Positions 1 to 5,464 of a DNA stretch of 10,809 bases are shown here, piece after piece. The DNA is taken from assembly GCA_051745395.1 (NCBI GenBank), contig JBNJEA010000103.1, positions 1 through 10,809 of the forward strand. The letters run 5' to 3'. Within the stretch, counting starts at the first letter, position 1. Every line of letters starts with the position of its first letter. Under the pieces are notes generated by a model that was not told where the DNA came from, did no database searches, and saw only the letters and a list, made by a program, of their open reading frames with translations. This DNA comes from JBNJEA01 sp051745395 (GTDB lineage Bacteria; Desulfobacterota; Desulfobacteria; Desulfobacterales; Desulfosalsimonadaceae). Both the position numbers and the translations under genes were made by a program.

Positions 1-354
1 GGATGCGGGGCGCATTTGTGCCGGCTCAGACGGACCGAAACCGGGGGCAAAACGCTTGCCGAAGCCGTTTCGCTTTCCGAGCTCCAGGCGGTTGAATCCG
101 TGGGCCAGCTCGCGGATTTCGTTGTGTCCATGGCCGAGGCCCTGGACCATATGGCCGGATACGTGGCCGATGCGGCGGTGCAGAAAAAAGTGCAGCACGG
201 CCGACCGCTGTCGCCTTCGGATTTCCCGGCGCCGGCGGCCATGGATCCGGATTGGCCGTACGTGAAAATCACGGACGCAGACAACGGTTTGCTGGCCGTG
301 GTCCATGTACCTGAAAACAAATTTGAATATCCGTATTGTTGTGTCTTTCATTAG
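1..354 (+). CDS. truB: tRNA pseudouridine(55) synthase TruB, C-terminal part (5' truncated)
   Basis: TruB converts uridine 55 in the T-loop of tRNAs to pseudouridine. Only the last 117 residues are present. The reading frame is open from base 1 and begins GCGAHLCRLRRTETG, which matches the family segment closing the catalytic domain (G-A-H-L-x-x-L-R-R-T-x-x-G). It continues with the typical leucine/alanine-rich stretch and a short C-terminal part resembling the TruB PUA-like end (GRPLSP, then DNGLLAVVHV). The frame ends at TAG 352-354. The next genes, rpsO and pnp, follow TruB in many bacteria, which supports the call. The last residues (FEYPYCCVFH) look atypical, so the extreme C-terminus may be variable. 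The N-terminal catalytic aspartate region lies outside the window. The identification rests on recognising the motif and on gene order. Confidence 0.88.
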   Translation, partial: GCGAHLCRLRRTETGGKTLAEAVSLSELQAVESVGQLADFVVSMAEALDHMAGYVADAAVQKKVQHGRPLSPSDFPAPAAMDPDWPYVKITDADNGLLAVVHVPENKFEYPYCCVFH

Positions 355-375
355 ATGGCATATTTGTGCTATAAT
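346..375 (+). promoter_or_regulatory. Extended -10 promoter for rpsO
   Basis: A consensus -10 TATAAT lies at 370-375, directly preceded by TGC at 367-369, giving the TGn extended -10 form. The best -35 match is weak (TTCATT at 347-352, 17-bp spacer), as expected for an extended -10 promoter. It overlaps the truB stop codon and would start transcription near 381-383, about 35 bases before the rpsO start. This would let rpsO and pnp be transcribed independently of the upstream genes. Confidence 0.65.
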
Positions 376-417
376 ACTTAAAATATTTAAAGAAATATCA
401 GTGCAAGGAGGTTGACA

Positions 418-687
418 GTGAATATAGGCGTCCAGGAAAAACAGGAAACCATCGAACAATTCAAGACCCACGACAGTGATACCGGATCGCCGGAAGTCCA
501 GATCGCGCTGCTGACCAAGCGGATCACAAAACTGACCGAGCATCTCAAAACCCATAAAAAAGACCACCATTCCCGGCGCGGGCTGCTGGTAATGGTCGGC
601 AAACGCCGACGGCTGTTAAATTACGTCAAAAACAAGGATGTGAACCGATACCGCAATATCATCAAGCAACTCGGTATACGAAAGTAA
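418..687 (+). CDS. rpsO: 30S ribosomal protein S15
   Basis: S15 is a primary 16S rRNA-binding protein that nucleates the small-subunit platform by binding helices h20-h22. The protein has 89 residues, the usual S15 size. It carries the hallmarks of the family: DTGSPEVQ (residues 21-28), LTEHL (39-43), then HKKDHHSRRGLL (46-57), the rRNA-contacting loop with paired histidines and arginines, and a C-terminal basic helix ending LGIRK. A TTG at 412 is also in frame but directly abuts the Shine-Dalgarno AAGGAGG (405-411). GTG at 418 sits six bases after the Shine-Dalgarno and gives the standard length, so it is chosen. No terminator is visible before pnp, so co-transcription with pnp is likely, as in E. 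coli. Confidence 0.97.
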   Translation: MNIGVQEKQETIEQFKTHDSDTGSPEVQIALLTKRITKLTEHLKTHKKDHHSRRGLLVMVGKRRRLLNYVKNKDVNRYRNIIKQLGIRK

Positions 688-726
688 TTTTCATACTCCG
701 CCGGCAGATGAGAATCTTAATTAATC

Positions 727-786
727 AATCACGGCCGCCGTTGAAAATTGTATTTGCCCGGCCCGAAAACCAGCGGCACAGTGATT
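727..786 (+). promoter_or_regulatory. Possible stem-loop in the pnp leader
   Basis: AATCAC (727-732) pairs with GTGATT (781-786), and GCCGC (734-738) pairs with GCGGC (773-777). Together they make an 11-bp stem with one small internal loop, enclosing about 34 bases. It ends just before the pnp Shine-Dalgarno AGGAG (789-793). In E. coli a double-stranded leader in this position is cut by RNase III, and PNPase then represses its own synthesis. A similar role here is an inference from position and shape only. Confidence 0.4.
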
Positions 787-802
787 CAGGAGTAGTCAAA
801 TA

Positions 803-3025
803 ATGGAAATATCGTTTAAAACCCAAATCGGCAAAGAAACCCTGCACATCCAATCCGGCAAAATGGCCAAGCAGGCCTCCGGATCGGTAATGGTGCAATA
901 CGGGGAAACCATCGTGCTGGTGACCGTGGTTTCGTCCGCGGATCCGAAACCGGATGTGTCCTTCCTTCCGCTTACCGTGGAATACCAGGAAAAGATCTAT
1001 GCCGCCGGCCGCATTCCGGGAAACTACTTCCGGAGAGAAATCGGCCGGCCCAGTGAAAAGGAAACCCTGACCGCCCGGCTGACCGATCGGCCGATCCGGC
1101 CGCTTTTTCCCAAGGGCTATAACTACGAAACCCAGGTGATCGCCACCGTTTTGTCCATGGACAAGGTCAACGAGCCCGATATCCTGGCCATGCTCGGCGC
1201 ATCGGCCGCACTGGAAATCTCCGACGTCCCGTTTGACGGCCCCATCGCCTGCGTCCGGGTCGGCCGGATTGACGGCCAGCTGGTGGTCAACCCGACCATC
1301 GAGGAAAGCAAGACATCGGATATCAATTTGATCGTGGCCGGCTCCAGAACCGGCATCATCATGGTCGAAGGCGGCGGTGAGTTTGTCCCCGAAGCCGACA
1401 TGCTCGAAGCCATCTTTTTCGGTCATGAGCAGATGCAGCCGCTAATCGATCTTCAGGAAAAGCTGCGCGAAAGCATCGGTCAACCCAAGCGGGCCTTTAC
1501 GCCGCCGGAAAAAGATGCCGATCTGGCCGCCAAAGTCGAAACCCTGGCGGCCGAAAACATCCGCAACGCCGTGCTTGTACCGGAAAAAATCGATCGCCGC
1601 AAGGCCCTGGGAGAGGCCAAGCAACAGCTTTTGGACGCTTTGGGCGAAGACTACGCCGAGCGCCGATCCGAGGTTTCCGACACTTTTAATGAAATGGTCA
1701 AGACCACTTCCCGGGATTTAATCGTCAAGGAAAAGCGCCGCATCGACAACCGGCCCCTCGACCAGGTCCGGCCCATCACCTGCGAGGCCGCTATCCTGCC
1801 GCGGGTCCACGGCAGCGCCCTGTTTACCCGGGGCGAAACCCAGGTGCTCGCCGCGCTGACCCTGGGCTCGACCCAGGATGAACAGAGGGTCGAGACCCTG
1901 CTCGGCGATGAGACCTTCCCGTTTATGCTGCATTACAACTTTCCGCCCTATTCCGTGGGCGAGGCCAAGCGGGCCGGCGGACCCAGCCGGCGAGACATCG
2001 GCCACGGTGCGCTTGCCAAGCGCGCCATTGAAAAGGTGATCCCGGAAAAAGAAGGATTCGATTACACCATCCGGCTGGTGTCCGAGGTGCTCGAATCCAA
2101 CGGGTCGTCTTCCATGGGAACGGTATGTGCGGCAAGCATGGCGCTAATGGACGGCGGGGTGCCCATCAAGGCGCCGGTCTCCGGTATTGCCATGGGCCTG
2201 ATCACCGAGGGCGACGATGTATTCGTGCTCTCCGACATCCTCGGCGACGAGGACCATTTCGGGGACATGGACTTCAAGGTAGCCGGCACCCGCGACGGCA
2301 TCACCGCGCTGCAGATGGATATCAAGATCAGCGAACTGTCCCAACAGATCATGGAACAGGCCCTGGAACAGGCCAAAGGCGGCCGGCTCCACATTCTCGA
2401 CCGGATGGAGGATACCATCGAGTCTCCGAGAAAAGAGCTTTCCCCCTATGCCCCCAACGTGCTGACCATAAAGATCAACCCGGAACGTATCGGCGATGTC
2501 ATCGGTCCGGGCGGCAAGCACATCCGGGCGCTGCAGACCGAAACCAACACCCATATCGGCATCGAGGACGACGGCACGGTCAAAATCGCCGCCTACTCCA
2601 AGGAAGAAGGCGATCTTGCGGTGAAGATGGTCAAAGACATCGCCTCCGATCCGGAAATCGGCGAAATCTTTGAAGGTTCTGTTGTCCGGACGACCGATTT
2701 CGGTGCCTTTGTCCAGATCAAGCCCAAAACCGAAGGCCTGGTCCATATCAGCGAACTGGCGCCCTATCGGATTAAAAGTGTCACCGATATTGTCAAGGAA
2801 GGCGATCCGCTGACAGTCAAGGTGATCGATATCTCCAGAGACGGCAAGATCCGGCTAAGCCACAAAGCCACTCTGGAAGACGCCCAGTCCGAGGAAAAAT
2901 CCGCAGACACCGGCGGAAAATCCGGCGGCGGCGGTGGCGGTGGCGGCGGCGGCAGCCGCAACCAGCGCGGCGGCGGTGGCAACCGCAACCAGCGGGATGA
3001 CCGTTCCCGCGGACCCAAAAAGTAG
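803..3025 (+). CDS. pnp: Polyribonucleotide nucleotidyltransferase (PNPase)
   Basis: PNPase is a trimeric 3'-5' phosphorolytic exoribonuclease, and in many bacteria a degradosome component. The 740 residues show the full family layout. A first RNase PH-like core carries FRREIGRPSE and TARLTDRPIRPLFP (about 75-100), followed by the helical linker. The second, catalytic core has RVHGSALFTRGETQ (334-347), SNGSSSMG (432-439) and GDMDFKVAGTRDG (487-499). D482 and D488 appear to match the metal-binding aspartates of E. coli PNPase. A KH domain with GPGG loop (568-571) and an S1 domain (about 620-690) follow. The family usually ends near there; this protein adds a tail from about residue 693 with ten consecutive glycines (708-717) and two RNQR motifs. 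The ATG is preceded by AGGAG nine bases upstream. It lies 115 bases after rpsO, probably in the same transcript. Confidence 0.98.
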   Translation: MEISFKTQIGKETLHIQSGKMAKQASGSVMVQYGETIVLVTVVSSADPKPDVSFLPLTVEYQEKIYAAGRIPGNYFRREIGRPSEKETLTARLTDRPIRPLFPKGYNYETQVIATVLSMDKVNEPDILAMLGASAALEISDVPFDGPIACVRVGRIDGQLVVNPTIEESKTSDINLIVAGSRTGIIMVEGGGEFVPEADMLEAIFFGHEQMQPLIDLQEKLRESIGQPKRAFTPPEKDADLAAKVETLAAENIRNAVLVPEKIDRRKALGEAKQQLLDALGEDYAERRSEVSDTFNEMVKTTSRDLIVKEKRRIDNRPLDQVRPITCEAAILPRVHGSALFTRGETQVLAALTLGSTQDEQRVETLLGDETFPFMLHYNFPPYSVGEAKRAGGPSRRDIGHGALAKRAIEKVIPEKEGFDYTIRLVSEVLESNGSSSMGTVCAASMALMDGGVPIKAPVSGIAMGLITEGDDVFVLSDILGDEDHFGDMDFKVAGTRDGITALQMDIKISELSQQIMEQALEQAKGGRLHILDRMEDTIESPRKELSPYAPNVLTIKINPERIGDVIGPGGKHIRALQTETNTHIGIEDDGTVKIAAYSKEEGDLAVKMVKDIASDPEIGEIFEGSVVRTTDFGAFVQIKPKTEGLVHISELAPYRIKSVTDIVKEGDPLTVKVIDISRDGKIRLSHKATLEDAQSEEKSADTGGKSGGGGGGGGGGSRNQRGGGGNRNQRDDRSRGPKK

Positions 3026-3034
3026 CCTTTCCGG

Positions 3035-3083
3035 GTCCAATGCCTTCGGGTTGGAAACATTTCCCTGGAACAAGGCATTGGAC
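3035..3083 (+). repeat. 12-bp perfect inverted repeat downstream of pnp
   Basis: GTCCAATGCCTT (3035-3046) is the exact reverse complement of AAGGCATTGGAC (3072-3083), separated by 25 bases. It starts ten bases after the pnp stop codon. No T-tract follows, so it is not a standard intrinsic terminator. As RNA it could form a stem-loop that protects the 3' end of the message. Confidence 0.6.
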
Positions 3084-3184
3084 TCGCTTCCGGGAAAACC
3101 CAAAATTTGGTTAACCGGACAAAGACCGTTATTTGTTCTTTCCAAGCAATAAAGATTTCGGGAAGGTCTGTAGATACCCAAAAA

Positions 3185-3226
3185 AGACGTCGCTTCGTCT
3201 GTCATGCCTGCGAAGGCATGACGACG
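3185..3226. repeat. REP-like palindrome between pnp and dut
   Basis: GTCATGCCT (3201-3209) and AGGCATGAC (3214-3222) form a perfect 9-bp stem around the loop GCGA. CGTC (3196-3199) and GACG (3223-3226) extend it across a one-base bulge. CGTCT (3196-3200) can instead pair with AGACG (3185-3189). A run of eight T residues (3238-3245) starts 11 bases downstream, too far for a classical terminator but possibly contributing to termination after pnp. The shape and sequence resemble the dispersed REP-type palindromes common in GC-rich proteobacterial genomes. That resemblance is from memory; copy number was not tested. Confidence 0.6.
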
Positions 3227-3383
3227 GGGACGAACTGTTTTTTTTGTTTGGTTTTTACGGATGCCCGAATTCACTTTGCAAAACCATAACTGGAATATTC
3301 CGGAAGCCCGAAATTCGACCCCTTGCCAGGCAAAACCGAGCACCGTCGGGTGTGCGCCGACAAGATCTTCCATAATGACATCT

Positions 3384-3842
3384 ATGGCCGATGACCTTAC
3401 AATCCAGTGCCGCCGCCTCCGGCCGGAAGCCGATGCCGATATCGCGCTGCCCTGCTACATGACAGCGCACGCGGCCGGTATGGACCTTTGCGCCGCGGTA
3501 TCCGACTCGGTTGTAATCGACCCCGGGGAAATCGAGCTGATCCCCACCGGCTTTGCCGTCAGCCTGCCCGAGGGCTACGAAGCCCAGATCCGGCCCAGAA
3601 GCGGTCTGGCCGTCCGCCACGGCATCGGGCTGATCAATTCCCCCGGCACCATTGATGCCGATTACCGCGGCGAAATCAAGGTAGCGCTGATCAACCACGG
3701 CAAGGCCGCCTTTACCTGCCAACGGGGCGACCGCATCGCCCAGATGGTTATCAACCGGGTCTGCCGGGCGCAGCTCACCGTGGTCGATACCCTGGAAGAA
3801 TCCCCCCGAAACGCCGGCGGCTTTGGGCATACGGGCGTATGA
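3384..3842 (+). CDS. dut: Deoxyuridine 5'-triphosphate nucleotidohydrolase (dUTPase)
   Basis: dUTPase hydrolyses dUTP to dUMP and pyrophosphate, keeping uracil out of DNA and supplying dUMP for thymidylate synthesis. Starting at ATG 3384 gives 152 residues, the size of the trimeric bacterial enzyme. All five family motifs are present in order: AGMDLCA (31-37), RPRSGLAVRHG (70-80), GTIDADYRGE (88-97, with D91 as the expected catalytic aspartate), RGDRIAQMVI (114-123) and RNAGGFGHTGV (142-152). The last is the glycine-rich arm that closes over the neighbouring subunit's active site, and its arginine and phenylalanine are kept. An in-frame ATG at 3375 would add three residues; neither start has a strong Shine-Dalgarno, so the exact start is uncertain. 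The stop overlaps the next gene. Confidence 0.95.
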   Translation: MADDLTIQCRRLRPEADADIALPCYMTAHAAGMDLCAAVSDSVVIDPGEIELIPTGFAVSLPEGYEAQIRPRSGLAVRHGIGLINSPGTIDADYRGEIKVALINHGKAAFTCQRGDRIAQMVINRVCRAQLTVVDTLEESPRNAGGFGHTGV

Positions 3843-4687
3843 AGCGCCCGGGGCCGCAACCACCGTATTTTCCACAAGACCCCACCAATGATTCAGCCAT
3901 TTCCGCGGACAGCAGCGGCCTGTGCCTCTGCATGCTGGCCAGCGGCAGCAAGGGCAATTCCATTTACATATCTTCCGGGCAGACAGCGATTTTATTCGAT
4001 GCCGGCCTGTCCGGCAAGGAAATCGAGCGCCGGATGAAGCTGCGCGGCCTTCTGCCGCAGCAGCTCGATGCCATAGTGGTTTCCCACGAACACAGCGACC
4101 ATATCCAGGGCGTCGGCGTGCTGGCCCGCCGCTTCGGCCTGCCGGTCTATATCGCCCCTGAAACCCATGACGCCGCCCAATCCCATCTCGGTACCATTCA
4201 GGCATTACATCCGTTTGAATGCGGCACCGCATTTGCCGTAAACGATCTTCGAATCCGCCCCTTTTCCGTTTCCCATGACGCAGCCGCCCCGGCGGGATTT
4301 ACCATTGAAAACGGCGGCGGCAAAATCGGCCTGGCCACCGACCTCGGCATTGCCACGGCCATGGTCCGTCACCACCTGCGCGACTGCGACCTGCTGGTGC
4401 TCGAAGCCAATCACGATCCCTGCCTGCTTGAAACCGGTCCCTACCCCTGGCCGGTCAAACAGCGGGTCAAGGGCCGCACGGGTCATCTTTCCAATGAATC
4501 GGCAAAAGCACTGCTGATGGACCTGCTCCACGACCGGCTGGCCCACGTGGTGCTGGCCCATATCAGTGAAAGCAACAATACGCCGGAGCAGGCCCTGCAG
4601 GTCGTCACCGAACAGGTAGGCCGTCACCCGGTTCAATTCTCCATCGCCTGCCAGGACCGATGCGGCGAGATCATTTCCCTGCCCTGA
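3839..4687 (+). CDS. YycJ/WalJ-type metallo-beta-lactamase-fold hydrolase
   Basis: This is an MBL-fold metallohydrolase of the YycJ (WalJ) type. After a proline-rich N-terminal stretch (1-27), the fold starts at about residue 28 with CMLASGSKGNS, typical of this subfamily. The metal-binding HEHSDH motif is at 83-88, and other likely ligands are H146 (SHD), D168 (ATDLG) and H241 (LAHISESNNTPE). The length of 282 residues is slightly above the usual size because of the N-terminal stretch. Some YycJ relatives are reported as DNA exonucleases, so a DNA-maintenance role beside dut is plausible but unproven. The start ATG overlaps the dut stop (ATGA, 3839-3842), implying translational coupling. The HEHSDH motif and conserved neighbours are visible; the substrate is not. 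Confidence 0.88.
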   Translation: MKRPGPQPPYFPQDPTNDSAISADSSGLCLCMLASGSKGNSIYISSGQTAILFDAGLSGKEIERRMKLRGLLPQQLDAIVVSHEHSDHIQGVGVLARRFGLPVYIAPETHDAAQSHLGTIQALHPFECGTAFAVNDLRIRPFSVSHDAAAPAGFTIENGGGKIGLATDLGIATAMVRHHLRDCDLLVLEANHDPCLLETGPYPWPVKQRVKGRTGHLSNESAKALLMDLLHDRLAHVVLAHISESNNTPEQALQVVTEQVGRHPVQFSIACQDRCGEIISLP

Positions 4688-4902
4688 CTTTTAGGTGAAC
4701 TCGGGCTTGCGCCCTCAAACAGTCAGAAATTCTTAACGCGGCGCAAAGGGCCCGGCCTTTCGGCAAAACATTTTAATTTCGCGTCAAAACCCCTTGCCCC
4801 CTGCCCCCTCAGGGCAGCATTGTACAGTACCGGAGGCTCAAAAACCCATTACATGCTTTATGCCGGGAAACTCCACAGCTGCCCCTTACGGCCCGGGACT
4901 GA
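4688..4902. other. Gene-free stretch after the MBL gene, possibly repeat-derived
   Basis: There is no credible coding frame. Small dyads are visible: GGGC-TTGC-GCCC (4703-4714), CTGCCC/GGGCAG (4801-4806 with 4812-4817) and GTACAGTAC (4822-4830). None is followed by a T-tract, so no terminator is called for the dut-MBL pair. The composition of about 4695-4790 reminds me of intergenic elements repeated in Desulfobacterota genomes; this is recollection only. Confidence 0.4.
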
Positions 4903-5151
4903 GCAGGCGATGGGGGGCTGCTTTGAGCGATTGTATCTGAAGGCCCGTATGTTTTCTTAGGCGCATCGGGTGGGGGAAACCCCGCCGAATCGAAGTCGGT
5001 ATGTTTTGAATGCCTGCAGCCCTATTGGCATGGCAGGACTTTGTCGAGCCGAGGTGTGAGAGCGGGGTGGGGGCAGGAATGCCCCCGCCCGATGCGCCTT
5101 AGAAAACAAGGGCCGGAAGATAAAAGCGAAAAGCAGTACCCCATCGCCTGC
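4903..5151. mobile_element. Foldback (MITE-like) element with long terminal inverted repeats
   Basis: The left arm (4903-4976) and the reverse complement of the right arm (5082-5151) align over their whole length at roughly four identical bases in five, by hand alignment. Identical blocks are GCAGGCGATGGGG (4903-4915 with 5139-5151), CTGCTTT (4918-4924), TATCT, GGCCC (4942-4946 with 5110-5114), GTTTTCT, and AGGCGCATCGGG followed by GGGGG (4959-4976 with 5082-5099, one T/G exchange between). The 105-base centre contains further dyads: CCCCGC (4980-4985) with GCGGGG (5062-5067), and GGGTGGGGGC (5065-5074) with GCCCCCGCCC (5081-5090). There is no transposase or credible gene inside and no clear target-site duplication. 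A non-autonomous foldback element fits best. Confidence 0.7.
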
Positions 5152-5157
5152 GGCAAG

Positions 5158-5171
5158 CCGATTATAATCGG
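5158..5171. repeat. 14-bp perfect palindrome upstream of the thi4 promoter
   Basis: CCGATTATAATCGG is identical to its own reverse complement. It begins six bases after the foldback element and lies about 70 bases upstream of the thi4 -35 box. A second perfect palindrome, CACAATTGTG, is at 5182-5191. Either could be a protein-binding site, but no regulator is identified. Confidence 0.45.
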
Positions 5172-5238
5172 AAAAAGAATCCACAATTGTGAATGGTCTC
5201 TTGGCAATTACAGTTGCAAAACGGATCGCCGGATTTTC

Positions 5239-5267
5239 TTGACATCGCCTGTGGCGACACTTATTAT
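5239..5267 (+). promoter_or_regulatory. Sigma70 promoter of the thi4 transcript
   Basis: A perfect -35 TTGACA (5239-5244), a 17-bp spacer and a near-consensus -10 TATTAT (5262-5267) predict a start near 5274, eight bases before the riboswitch P1 helix. The spacer contains a perfect dyad, TCGCC-TGT-GGCGA (5245-5257). This is the strongest promoter by sequence in the window. Confidence 0.85.
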
Positions 5268-5281
5268 CGTTGCAAAAATAC

Positions 5282-5365
5282 CGTTAGGGGTGCCGATACC
5301 GGCTGAGAATCCAATGATGGATAACCCTTTCCACCTGATCAGGGTAATGCCTGCGCAGGGAAACG
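5282..5365 (+). promoter_or_regulatory. TPP riboswitch (THI element)
   Basis: The conserved thiamin pyrophosphate aptamer elements occur in the right order: GGGGTGCC (5287-5294), GGCTGAGA (5301-5308, the pyrimidine-sensing arm), ACCCTTT, ACCTGATC (5333-5340), GTAATGCC (5344-5351) and GCGCAGGGA (5353-5361, the pyrophosphate-sensing side). Helix P1 can form between CGTT (5282-5285) and AACG (5362-5365). It lies between a strong promoter and an intrinsic terminator, and ahead of a thiazole synthase gene, exactly the context expected for feedback by the end product TPP. Confidence 0.96.
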
Positions 5366-5394
5366 CCAAAATGAGCGAAGCCTGTTTTGTTGAC

Positions 5395-5431
5395 AAACCG
5401 TTTCCCACCGGGGAAACGGTTTTTTTATTTT
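5395..5431 (+). terminator. Riboswitch-controlled intrinsic terminator
   Basis: AAACCGTTTCCC (5395-5406) and GGGAAACGGTTT (5411-5422) form a perfect 12-bp stem around the loop ACCG, followed by a T-rich run (5420-5431). Its 5' arm contains CGTTTCCC (5399-5406), which can also pair with GGGAAACG (5358-5365) at the 3' end of the TPP aptamer. Terminator formation should therefore be favoured when TPP is bound and prevented when it is not. Confidence 0.92.
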
Positions 5432-5464
5432 CAAACCCTATTATAATTATACAGGAGAATGCCA

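Larger units (their letters stand above)
3026..3383. other. Gene-free interval between pnp and dut
   Basis: Apart from the inverted repeat at 3035-3083 and the palindrome at 3185-3226, nothing convincing was found. An open frame upstream of dut reaches back to an ATG at 3261, but that extension has no resemblance to dUTPases and no ribosome binding site. No good promoter was seen for dut; the -35-like TTGCAA at 3276-3281 has no properly spaced -10. Confidence 0.5.

Noticed and set aside
412..417. TTG at 412 as the rpsO start
   Set aside because: It directly abuts the AAGGAGG Shine-Dalgarno (405-411). GTG 418 has proper spacing and gives the standard 89 residues.
725..1426. A 233-residue reverse-strand open frame over the start of pnp
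   Set aside because: It lies opposite an unmistakable PNPase coding region, has low-complexity composition typical of antisense frames in GC-rich genes, and has no recognisable motif.
2125..2673. A 182-residue forward frame inside pnp
   Set aside because: It is an arginine/histidine-rich out-of-frame translation of the PNPase catalytic core and KH region.
3261..3383. N-terminal extension of dut to ATG 3261
   Set aside because: The 41 added residues have no dUTPase similarity and no ribosome binding site, and the shorter form already has the complete fold at usual length.
4703..4714. GGGC-TTGC-GCCC considered as the terminator of the dut-MBL pair
   Set aside because: The stem has only four pairs and no T-tract follows.
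5459..5464. ATG 5459 as the thi4 start
   Set aside because: Only one base separates it from AGGAG (5453-5457); ATG 5465 has a normal seven-base spacing.
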